DNA of 11,983 nt from Planctomycetota bacterium (GTDB taxonomy: Bacteria > Planctomycetota > MHYJ01 > JACPRB01), in assembly GCA_023261405.1 (NCBI GenBank), contig JAHFOZ010000122.1, positions 1 to 11,983 of the forward strand, given 5' to 3'. Positions 1-5,403 of this stretch are shown piece by piece. The notes below the pieces were generated by a model. It worked only from the letters and a program-made list of their open reading frames with translations, made no database searches and had not been told where the DNA came from. Positions within the stretch are counted from its first letter, which is position 1, and every line of letters starts with the position of its first letter. A program made the translations under genes and the position numbers.

Positions 1-763
1 AGGCCGCGAGGGAAGCGGGCACGATGATGGCGGCCAGGGAGAACTCGGCGGGCCAGAACATCCTGGCAGCCCAGAGGCCGGCGCCGTGACCCAGGATGAG
101 GAGGACCAGCGTCAGGAAGAAGGGGGTGAGGCGGACGAAGCGGATCCGCAGCTGCCGCCTCCGGGTCCCGAGGGTGCTCGCGATCCCCGCCAGGATTTCC
201 CGCACCCGCTCCGGAAGCTGGTCGTGGGCGGGAGGGGCCGCGATCGTCGCGGGCTCCCCGGGCGGTTCCGGGGGGGCCCTGAGCGATCCGGCGAAGGCTT
301 CGACCTTCGTCTGAAGCCCCGCCAGGTCCTCTCGAAGGGCCTCGACCTCCGCCGCGAGGCCGCTGACCTTCTCCGAGAGCCGGGCGTGCTTTGTCTGCAG
401 GCCGCTCAGGGCCTGCTGCTTCGCCGACTCATGTTCCCGGTTCAGGCGGCCGATCTCGATGAAATAATCCTCCTTCACCCGGGCCGCGGCGCCGGTGTGG
501 CCCCGTTCAAGGCGGGCGAGGTCGCGCGCGTGCCGGTCTTCGGCCTTTTTCTGGGAGCGGGCGAACGAGGCGTCGAGTTCCCGCTGCCGGAGCTCCCGTT
601 CCCGCGTCTTCTCCTTGCCCTCCCGCTCGAAAGCCTCCACGGCCTCCTCGCGGAGGGCCCGGGAATTCCCCTCCGCCTCGGCCCGTGCGGACAGGATCCC
701 CCGAAGCTGCTGTTCCAGTTCCGCGACGCGGGCACGCAGGTCGTCGAAGCGATGGGGTGTCAT
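1..763 (-). CDS. Coiled-coil membrane protein, N-terminal part; possible type VII-like secretion ATPase (partial)
   Basis: The frame is open from an ATG at 763 to the left edge (254 codons, no stop), so the C-terminus is missing. Residues about 8-160 are very rich in Glu, Arg, Ala, Gln and Leu and read as a long coiled coil. A Pro/Ala-rich linker follows (about 163-182), then a basic stretch (about 200-210), a hydrophobic segment (about 211-233) and the start of a second one (from about 238). This N-terminal coiled coil plus paired membrane helices, placed last in an operon with two WXG-like proteins, fits the front half of FtsK/SpoIIIE-type ATPases encoded in WXG100 loci outside Gram-positives. 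No ATPase motif is inside the window, so that identity is inference. The start follows a 134-bp gap (764-897) with no clear Shine-Dalgarno; a GTG at 797-799 is an in-frame alternative. Another coiled-coil membrane protein remains possible. Confidence 0.7.
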   Translation of the reverse strand, partial: MTPHRFDDLRARVAELEQQLRGILSARAEAEGNSRALREEAVEAFEREGKEKTRERELRQRELDASFARSQKKAEDRHARDLARLERGHTGAAARVKEDYFIEIGRLNREHESAKQQALSGLQTKHARLSEKVSGLAAEVEALREDLAGLQTKVEAFAGSLRAPPEPPGEPATIAAPPAHDQLPERVREILAGIASTLGTRRRQLRIRFVRLTPFFLTLVLLILGHGAGLWAARMFWPAEFSLAAIIVPASLAA

Positions 764-897
764 GGGCTCGCCGTCATTTGCAGGTGTTGCTGCTCGCACG
801 GCCGAGAGCTTGTCGCTCGTAGCTGGGAGGACGTTCCAAGCTCCAAGCGATCAGCTACACGCTGTGCGCAACGATACGGATCAATGGAACCGCGCAC

Positions 898-1113
898 CTA
901 GCCGCACTCCTTCAGGACCTGGCGCAGGAGTTCCTCGATCTGCTGGACGGCGTTGGAGGCCGTCCGGACCGCGGGGGCGAGATCCTCGAGGCAGTCCTTC
1001 TCGAAGTCCGCCCGGGCGCGGTCCCTCCAGGAGGAGCCCGCGTGCTCCCAGTGGGTCAGCAGGTCCTTCAAGGCGCTGGTCAGGATCGCGCCGTTGCCGC
1101 CGGAGGTTTTCAT
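898..1113 (-). CDS. Small WXG100-like helical protein with W-x-D turn (71 aa)
   Basis: A 71-residue acidic, helical protein. A first helix (about 10-26) is followed by a turn with W29-x-D31 and then a second helix with F37, ending in an amphipathic C-terminal helix (about 47-68). The W-x-D-x5-F spacing is identical to that in the 90-aa WXG100-like protein encoded at the head of this operon, which suggests the same helix-turn-helix fold and perhaps a heterodimer like EsxA/EsxB. It is shorter than the usual 95-100 residues, mainly through a short first helix. Its ATG overlaps the TGA of the preceding gene in a 4-nt ATGA (1110-1113), so translation is probably coupled. Assignment to the WXG100 superfamily rests on motif spacing and context and is inference. 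Confidence 0.75.
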   Translation of the reverse strand: MKTSGGNGAILTSALKDLLTHWEHAGSSWRDRARADFEKDCLEDLAPAVRTASNAVQQIEELLRQVLKECG

Positions 1114-1610
1114 GAGGCGTCTCCGGAGGAGGGCCGGAAGTACTCGTCCAGGCGGTCCACCATCCGGTCGAGCCGGGCCAGCGCCAGCGGGGTCCGCTGG
1201 GAGAGAAGGATGCCGAGGGCCCGGACCGGCCCGGCCAGTTTCTCGGCCTTCTGCTGGAGGGCCTGGCTCCAGCTCCTCGCGGCGTCCATCCTCCGCCGGG
1301 CGTCCTCCAGCAGCCGCTTCGCCTTCTCCAGGTCCCGCTTCTCGTCCATGAAGCTCGCCTTTCCCAGGGAGGCGGGGGTGCTGATGGCCCGGTTGTACGC
1401 GTTCAGGGCGAGGGTGCAGGCCTCCTCACGCTTGCGGATCTCGTGTTTCAGGCGCGTGAGCTGTTCGTTCCCCAGCCACGAGGTGGTGCGCTTGATGTCC
1501 GAATCCACGGCGAGGAGGGCGTTGCGGCAGGTCCCGTCGAAGTCCACCCAGCGGGCGCGGAAATCCTTGATGACTTCCTGGGAATCGATGCGCGCGGGTC
1601 CTTCGGGCAT
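1110..1610 (-). CDS. Helical protein of unknown function in type VII-like operon (166 aa)
   Basis: I do not recognise this family by name. The 166-residue protein has no signal peptide or membrane segment and appears almost entirely helical. A long heptad-like region covers about 12-76, with a Trp at 45 in a short S-W-L-G turn; a Lys/Arg/Glu-rich helix covers about 88-125 and a final helix about 128-158. It starts 5 nt after the stop of the WXG100-like gene and ends in an ATGA overlap with the next small gene, so it belongs to the same transcript. Size, helicity and position suggest a chaperone, structural partner or longer substrate-like component of a type VII-like apparatus, but nothing in the sequence decides between these. 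The open frame extends much further upstream; the ATG at 1610 is chosen because the upstream frame lies wholly over the WXG100-like gene in another frame. Confidence 0.75.
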   Translation of the reverse strand: MPEGPARIDSQEVIKDFRARWVDFDGTCRNALLAVDSDIKRTTSWLGNEQLTRLKHEIRKREEACTLALNAYNRAISTPASLGKASFMDEKRDLEKAKRLLEDARRRMDAARSWSQALQQKAEKLAGPVRALGILLSQRTPLALARLDRMVDRLDEYFRPSSGDAS

Positions 1611-1615
1611 GGGTC

Positions 1616-1888
1616 CTACCGTTGATCGAGGTATTCCTGGATCCGCTCCGCCTTGCGGAGCAGGAAGGGGACGTGCTTGTCCGTGGCGTCGGCGAATTTC
1701 GCCAGGGTCCGGACCATCTGCTCGAAGATCTCGGCGAACTTGGCGTGCTCCTGGTCCTGCCAGCTCTCGCCGAGCTTGGTGAACCGCTGGTGGATCCCGG
1801 AGAGCTCCCCCTTGAGGCTGGCGTTGAAGGTCCTCAGGTCGGCGGCGAAGCGGCGCAGTTCCTCGGGATTGACGAAGGCCTTGGGCAT
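1616..1888 (-). CDS. WXG100-family-like protein, type VII-like secretion target (90 aa)
   Basis: A 90-residue protein with the size and plan of WXG100 (ESAT-6-like) proteins: helix 1 (about 8-36), a central turn at 40-46 with W43-x-D45 in place of W-x-G, then helix 2 (about 47-88) with F51. The C-terminal part (PFLLRKAERIQEYL, 74-87) strongly resembles WXG100-annotated proteins I know from Gram-negative phyla, where the turn is also W-x-D. WXG100 proteins are small helical-hairpin substrates or structural partners exported by FtsK-like type VII ATPases. It heads a four-gene minus-strand operon. The start is fixed by a perfect AGGAGG 8 nt upstream; the longer upstream open frame would run through the att repeat and the mobile element and is rejected. 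Confidence 0.85.
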   Translation of the reverse strand: MPKAFVNPEELRRFAADLRTFNASLKGELSGIHQRFTKLGESWQDQEHAKFAEIFEQMVRTLAKFADATDKHVPFLLRKAERIQEYLDQR

Positions 1889-1896
1889 GCTTCGAT

Positions 1897-1902
1897 CCTC
1901 CT
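1897..1902 (-). promoter_or_regulatory. Ribosome binding site AGGAGG of the WXG100-like gene
   Basis: A perfect AGGAGG on the minus strand, 8 nt before the ATG at 1888. It decides the start of the 90-aa WXG100-like protein against the longer upstream open frame. Confidence 0.85.
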
Positions 1903-1937
1903 GCATCCGGGCCGCGGTCGGGCCCTTGCCGGAGACC

Positions 1938-1966
1938 AGTATACCGAGGGCCGCGGACGCAGGAAA
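1938..1966 (-). promoter_or_regulatory. Probable promoter of the type VII-like operon
   Basis: On the minus strand TTTCCT (1961-1966), a 17-bp spacer and TATACT (1938-1943) resemble a sigma-70 promoter with a good -10 and a weak -35. It would give a leader of about 40 nt containing the AGGAGG site. The -35 lies only about 15 bp from the left attachment repeat, so the mobile element ends just upstream of this promoter. Confidence 0.4.
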
Positions 1967-1980
1967 GACCGCGGGAGTAG

Positions 1981-1998
1981 GGTACCCCCAACGGGATT
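1981..1998. repeat. Left attachment-site repeat (18 bp)
   Basis: GGTACCCCCAACGGGATT is identical to 5239-5256 in the same orientation. Similarity continues for about three more bases if one extra T is allowed on the left copy. It is a partial copy of the tRNA-Glu 3' end (acceptor strand, part of the T arm) without the rest of a tRNA. Confidence 0.85.
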
Positions 1999-2095
1999 TC
2001 GGCTGAAAGGAGTCGAGCTCCCGCCGCCGAAGGTGCAGGTTCTTCGGCTCGATCTTCAGACGGGTGAGATTGCTCCGGCCGGTTCCACGGAATGA
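1999..2095 (+). other. Displaced alternative 3' end of the recombinase gene (attP arm)
   Basis: This stretch stays open in the plus-strand frame that enters from the left att repeat and ends at a TGA (2093-2095). The att repeat is read in the same frame (V-P-P-T-G) at both ends of the element. In an excised circle, the recombinase at 3401 would therefore read through the joined repeat into these 31 codons, giving about 650 residues instead of 625. The encoded tail (for example KVQVLRLDLQTGEI, within the last 21 residues) looks like protein rather than noise. In the integrated state no start codon belongs to it. That this is the native C-terminus is inference from frame and geometry. Confidence 0.5.
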
Positions 2096-2204
2096 CCCTG
2101 ACGATCCTGCCGCCTTGGACCTCAAGAGTCCGGATATTGGGACTGCACTCGCCAGGAGTGTCACCACGAGCTCTTTGGTAAGGGGGTAGGAGGAGGCTGG
2201 AGTT

Positions 2205-2642
2205 TCAGCGAATCGGTTTCGCGTTCCCCGCGGGGGTGTTCGGCTGGGCCATGTCCACCTTGAAGCCGGCCAACGCCGCGCGCAGCACGGTTTCTACCTT
2301 TGCCGCGTTCTCATCGAAAACCGTCCGCGTCGGCGGGGATACGATCCTCCCGACCGGAGTCGGGTAGCGGTAGGACGTCGCAAATGCACCCAGGTGTTCG
2401 ATGCTGCGGAGCGCACCCTTGAGAGGATTCTCGTCAGGAACCAGGTCCACCATTTCGTTCAGGTGATGCTTGATCCCCGCGTGCTTGCCCTCCGAAGTGA
2501 GCACGGCACGAATGATCTTTTCCGCAGACTGTTCACAGAGGTAGATCGCGTTCCGGTTGCCGCCCGACGACAGAGTCCTGGCTCCGTCCAGATCTTCCTT
2601 CGCCACCCTGAGCAGGTTTGCAATGAGGAGCTCAGCGCTCAT
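2205..2642 (-). CDS. HEPN-domain protein, probable toxin of an MNT-HEPN pair
   Basis: A 145-residue protein with the look of the HEPN family (PF05168-like): an N-terminal helix (about 4-24), the helix with E37-Q-S-A-E-K-I-I-R typical of these proteins, a His-rich turn (K53-H-A-G-I-K-H-H), and S90-Y-R-Y-P-T-P near the end of the domain. HEPN proteins paired with MNT nucleotidyltransferases often act as RNases held in check by the partner, which can AMPylate the toxin. The canonical R-x4-6-H catalytic motif is not obvious; R79-x3-H83 is the nearest, so activity cannot be assumed. Its ATG overlaps the end of the MNT gene by 11 bp, so the two are co-translated with the antitoxin first. A Pro/Asn-rich tail follows about residue 130. 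Confidence 0.8.
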   Translation of the reverse strand: MSAELLIANLLRVAKEDLDGARTLSSGGNRNAIYLCEQSAEKIIRAVLTSEGKHAGIKHHLNEMVDLVPDENPLKGALRSIEHLGAFATSYRYPTPVGRIVSPPTRTVFDENAAKVETVLRAALAGFKVDMAQPNTPAGNAKPIR

Positions 2643-2988
2643 AGATCAGGACGCCGCCGTGGGCTGCTTCGAAGGCGAGGGTGTTGGGGGTGTTACGGTC
2701 CTCGGAGAAGTCGGCAGCCCGGCAGAGGACCAGGTCGGAGCTCACGCCTGATTCCTTCTGCAGGCGCCATGCAGCCAGGGGGTCGTCGACGTCGGCTTCA
2801 TCATCCGGCACCACGACAAGGAGATCCCAATCGCTCATGGGACCGGCATTCCCGCGCGCGCGGCTGCCGAAGAGCCAGATTCCCCGAGGGCGCCATGTAC
2901 GCAGGATGCGATCGAGGAGCCCTGAGACGGCGCCCAGATCGATCTCGCGGCCGGACGCATCCTTTGGAGACTGAAGTCCAAGAACCAT
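2632..2988 (-). CDS. MNT-type minimal nucleotidyltransferase, probable antitoxin
   Basis: A 118-residue protein of the DNA polymerase beta-like nucleotidyltransferase family. G41-S42, ten residues, D53-W-D55 is the exact GS-x10-D-x-D signature binding the nucleotide and metal; D85 in a following strand is a good third metal ligand. In MntA/HepT-type pairs such an enzyme AMPylates and silences the HEPN toxin, and here the HEPN gene follows with an 11-bp overlap. All catalytic residues appear present, so it is probably active. The start at 2988 has GAGG very close upstream. The gene is divergent from the recombinase operon, and the 153 bp between them hold a 14-bp tandem repeat that could be an operator. 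Confidence 0.85.
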   Translation of the reverse strand: MVLGLQSPKDASGREIDLGAVSGLLDRILRTWRPRGIWLFGSRARGNAGPMSDWDLLVVVPDDEADVDDPLAAWRLQKESGVSSDLVLCRAADFSEDRNTPNTLAFEAAHGGVLIYER

Positions 2989-3025
2989 ATCCTCATCCTA
3001 GCATACCGATCCACGAGAGTGTAGG

Positions 3026-3053
3026 TGTTCATGGGGAGCTGTTCATGGGGAGC
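3026..3053. repeat. Perfect tandem repeat, two 14-bp units, in divergent intergenic region
   Basis: TGTTCATGGGGAGC occurs twice with no gap (3026-3039 and 3040-3053). It lies between the start of the antitoxin gene (minus) and the start of the 82-aa gene (plus), the place for a shared operator. It may bind the MNT-HEPN complex or the 82-aa protein; no binding evidence can be read from sequence. Confidence 0.7.
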
Positions 3054-3130
3054 ACTGACCTAACGCAAGTCCACTCTCCTGCCTCAAGGGGATGAGGAGT
3101 ATCCGCTCTTTGACATCCGGTAGTCTCTAT

Positions 3131-3135
3131 AGGAG
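3131..3135 (+). promoter_or_regulatory. Ribosome binding site of the 82-aa gene
   Basis: AGGAG with 7 nt to the ATG at 3143. It favours this start over the in-frame ATG at 3092, which would add 17 residues. Confidence 0.7.
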
Positions 3136-3142
3136 AAGGTCT

Positions 3143-3391
3143 ATGCACGAGGGGAAACAGCCCATCGAAAGGCAGTCGTTTCAGCTGTGTCCACCGATGA
3201 CACAGCCGGAGGATACGCTCAACTTTGCCGGGGGCGGGCCTGAGGCATGTTTCAAGGTCGAGTTCCGAACGGTGCCTCCGCCGCAGGACTGGGCCTTGAA
3301 GCAGGCGGAGGCCAGGGTGCTCTGGACGAGGTTCCTGGTGCGCCGCGCCCAGGGCGACGACGCATCGGAGGGACTCAAGGAAACCGCATGA
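3143..3391 (+). CDS. Small unknown protein upstream of the serine recombinase (82 aa)
   Basis: I do not recognise the family. The protein is soluble, with a Pro/Gln-rich first third, a central stretch with several aromatic and acidic residues (about 26-50, including F-K-V-E-F and P-P-P-Q-D-W), and a C-terminal amphipathic helix (about 51-70, A-L-K-Q-A-E-A-R-V-L-W) that could mediate DNA or protein contact. It has a good AGGAG site and ends only 9 nt before the recombinase start, so the two are almost certainly one operon. Possible roles are a recombination directionality factor, a regulator or a recombinase partner; none is shown by the sequence. Confidence 0.65.
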   Translation: MHEGKQPIERQSFQLCPPMTQPEDTLNFAGGGPEACFKVEFRTVPPPQDWALKQAEARVLWTRFLVRRAQGDDASEGLKETA

Positions 3392-3400
3392 CGGAGGGAC

Positions 3401-5278
3401 ATGATGAAATACCGGCTTCCGGATTGGCACCGCGGCCAGTGCCTGGTCTATGGCCGCGTCTCAAAGGACACGCAGGATGCCAGCCTCTCCGACCAGTATG
3501 GCGTCATCCGGGAATGCCTGCGCGAGGCCAAGTTGGCCGAGATCCGCGATCCCTTCGAGGATGACGGGGAGCGCGGACATGACGAAGAGCGGCCTGGCCT
3601 CCTGGCCGTCATCGAGTACGTCCGGACCCATCCGAACCGCGTCCGTCAGAACGACGACTTCATCCCGATCCTGGTCTACAACGTCGCGCGGTTCGGACGC
3701 TTCGACGATTCGAAGAAAATCTTCTACTACCTGGTGCAGATCGAGAAGTACGGCTACGAGTTCTACAGCGTGATGGAGGGGCTTCGCAGCCGCGGCAACA
3801 TTTCCGAATTCGTCCAGCTCATCATCCGCGGCGAGCAGGCCTACCAGTACACGCTCGATCTCTCCGAGTACGGGATCCGCACCGGCTGCTCCCTGGCCGA
3901 GAAAGGCTGGTGGCCCGGAGGCAACCCGCCCTACGGCTACGATCGCATGACGTTCGGCCCCGACAGCAAACCCCGCTACCGGTATGTGAGTCGCGCGGAC
4001 AAGGCGGTCGAGAAGTACACCGCCGACGGGATGCTGGTCGAGGTCTTCGCGCCGGTGAACGATCGAGGGAAGCTCCGGTCAGCCTACTCGGACAAGCTCA
4101 AGACCGACAAGGTGAAGCTCGTCCCGAATCCCGAGTTCTCGAAGGTCGTCCGCATGATCTTCGACTGGTTCATTCGGGAGGACTGGGGCTTGAAGCGCAT
4201 CGCGGCAAAGCTCAACTCGCTGGCCATTCCAGCTGCGCGCGGCCGGAAGTGGCTGAAAGGGAGCGTGCGGGGGACCCTCATGAACCCGGCGCACAAGGGC
4301 GCGCTCGTCTACGGGCGCCGGAGCGACGGGAAGCACCACGACGTCAACTTCGAGCGGCTGGGCGACCGCTACATCCCCAAGATGACGCGCCGCGACGTCG
4401 CCGTCCGGGAGTTCGTCCATCGGCCCCTCGAGGAATGCATCGTAATCGAGAAGGCCCACGAGGCGATCGTGAGCCCGGAGCTCTGGGATCGCGCCCAGAA
4501 GAAGCTCGCGCTCCGCCGTCTGGGGCAGCTCGGCTTCCGGGGGAAGGGGGGCCAAGGCTCGCCGTATCTCCTCTCGGGCGACGGGCTCATGAAGTGCGCC
4601 CATTGCGGCTACCACTTCCACGGGTCGACCGACCGGACGTCCAAGATCCGGTACTACCTGGATGGCGGCTACCACATGGGCGGGGCGGACGTCTGCGCCA
4701 TGACCCTCGTCCCCGCGAACCCGCTGGAGACTGTCGTTCTTGACTGGATCCGCCGGCACACGAGCATGGGCGCATCAGGCCCCTTCAAGAGCGAAGAGGA
4801 CCTCATCTCAGCAATCGAGCGGACCCTGGGTTCGGATGGCGCGAAACTCCATGTGCCCAGCCAGAAAGTGGAAGCCCTGCAGCGCAAGCTGGTCGACCTC
4901 CGGAAGAAGCGGGAGGATGCCGAGCGACTGGCCCGCGAATTCGGCCAGGAGGCCTCGCATCTTGTGGGGCGGATCCGGGCCGAGGAGGTGGCCGTGGCCG
5001 ACGAGCTTGCCGGGCTCCGTAAGGTCAATGGCTCCGCACCCCACGTGCGGGACGTGCGGCGAATGGCTTCCGAGATCGCCCGCTATCAGGTCGATCTGGA
5101 GGCGGCGTTCAAGCACGGGACTCCCGACGAGCGGAAGCGCTTCATCAGGGACTTCGTGGCCGGGATCGAGGTGGACGGGAAGGAGCGGAAGGTGCGGATC
5201 TCGTTCTACGACGACCCCGAGGATTCTGCCGTAAGGGTGGTACCCCCAACGGGATTCGAACCCGTGTCGCGGGCTTGA
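3401..5278 (+). CDS. Large serine recombinase (site-specific integrase/resolvase family)
   Basis: A 625-residue recombinase with the standard order of domains. The resolvase catalytic domain begins with Y17-G-R-V-S21, S21 being the nucleophile, followed by S-L-S-D-Q (28-32) and an arginine-containing R-F-G-R (97-100). The recombinase domain contains G-G-N-P-P-Y-G-Y (173-180), a helical L-K-R-I-A-A-K-L-N region (264-272) and G-R-K-W. The zinc-ribbon region has C399-x2-C402 and C432, the fourth ligand being unclear. A coiled coil covers about 487-535. The last 13 residues (V-V-P-P-T-G-F-E-P-V-S-R-A) are encoded by the antisense of the tRNA-Glu gene, and the stop lies in the anticodon loop. ATG occurs at 3401 and 3404; GGAGG at 3393-3397 is better spaced for 3404. 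It most likely integrates and excises this element at tRNA-Glu. Confidence 0.92.
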   Translation: MMKYRLPDWHRGQCLVYGRVSKDTQDASLSDQYGVIRECLREAKLAEIRDPFEDDGERGHDEERPGLLAVIEYVRTHPNRVRQNDDFIPILVYNVARFGRFDDSKKIFYYLVQIEKYGYEFYSVMEGLRSRGNISEFVQLIIRGEQAYQYTLDLSEYGIRTGCSLAEKGWWPGGNPPYGYDRMTFGPDSKPRYRYVSRADKAVEKYTADGMLVEVFAPVNDRGKLRSAYSDKLKTDKVKLVPNPEFSKVVRMIFDWFIREDWGLKRIAAKLNSLAIPAARGRKWLKGSVRGTLMNPAHKGALVYGRRSDGKHHDVNFERLGDRYIPKMTRRDVAVREFVHRPLEECIVIEKAHEAIVSPELWDRAQKKLALRRLGQLGFRGKGGQGSPYLLSGDGLMKCAHCGYHFHGSTDRTSKIRYYLDGGYHMGGADVCAMTLVPANPLETVVLDWIRRHTSMGASGPFKSEEDLISAIERTLGSDGAKLHVPSQKVEALQRKLVDLRKKREDAERLAREFGQEASHLVGRIRAEEVAVADELAGLRKVNGSAPHVRDVRRMASEIARYQVDLEAAFKHGTPDERKRFIRDFVAGIEVDGKERKVRISFYDDPEDSAVRVVPPTGFEPVSRA

Positions 5279-5313
5279 AAAGCCCGTGTCCTAGGCCTCT
5301 AGACGATGGGGGC
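5238..5313 (-). tRNA. tRNA-Glu (UUC)
   Basis: The minus strand folds as a 76-nt cloverleaf. The acceptor stem GCCCCCA pairs with TGGGGGT (G1-U72 wobble), the D arm has the AGGCCTAGGAC form usual in tRNA-Glu, the anticodon stem CGGGC/GCCCG holds the loop TTTTCAA with anticodon TTC, and the T arm is ACGGG-TTCGAAT-CCCGT. The discriminator A is followed by an encoded CCA (5240-5238). It reads GAA and, by wobble, GAG. Its 3' 18 nt are the attachment core of the neighbouring element, and the recombinase gene overlaps it on the other strand. Confidence 0.95.
5239..5256. repeat. Right attachment-site repeat (18 bp) within tRNA-Glu 3' end
   Basis: Identical to 1981-1998. It covers C75, C74, the discriminator, the 3' acceptor strand and part of the T arm of tRNA-Glu, and is read in the recombinase frame as V-P-P-T-G on the plus strand. 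Confidence 0.85.
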
Positions 5314-5366
5314 CCGTTCGGCTCGGCCTCGCCCGGAGGCGGCGCGCGGGGCGAGCGGGAGAGCGG

Positions 5367-5396
5367 ATGTTACCCGCCTCGCGGGCGCGCGGTCAA
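5367..5396 (-). promoter_or_regulatory. Promoter of tRNA-Glu
   Basis: On the minus strand TTGACC (5391-5396), an 18-bp spacer and TAACAT (5367-5372) form a good sigma-70 type promoter. Transcription would start near 5360, about 47 nt before the mature tRNA 5' end at 5313. It is back to back with the serine dehydratase promoter, 7 bp apart. Confidence 0.6.
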
Positions 5397-5403
5397 GCGG
5401 GCC

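Larger units (their letters stand above)
1981..5256. mobile_element. Serine-recombinase integrative element in tRNA-Glu, carrying MNT-HEPN pair
   Basis: The segment is bounded by an 18-bp perfect direct repeat (1981-1998 and 5239-5256). The right copy is the 3' end of an intact tRNA-Glu gene and the left copy is a displaced duplicate, the usual footprint of site-specific integration into a tRNA. Inside are a large serine recombinase next to the tRNA, an 82-aa gene just upstream of it, a divergent MNT-HEPN toxin-antitoxin pair, and an open frame at the left end that would join the recombinase upon excision. No replication, relaxase or conjugation gene is present, so it is a minimal element that would need help to move between cells. 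The HEPN/MNT part looks less GC-rich than the flanking chromosome. That it is still mobile is inference; the recombinase frame is intact. Confidence 0.8.

Noticed and set aside
86..901. Long plus-strand open frame (271 codons)
   Set aside because: It is antisense to the coiled-coil gene, has an Arg/Gly/Pro-rich composition and no family resemblance. The minus frame has ordinary helical protein composition and fits the operon.
2092..2181. 29-codon plus-strand frame starting in an ATGA overlap with the stop of the recombinase tail frame
   Set aside because: The overlap is tempting as a coupled gene in the circular form, but it is too short and unrecognised to support.
3110..3115. TTGACA upstream of the 82-aa gene
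   Set aside because: The only -10-like word, TATAGG at 3128-3133, is 12 bp away and overlaps the ribosome binding site, so it does not form a normal promoter.
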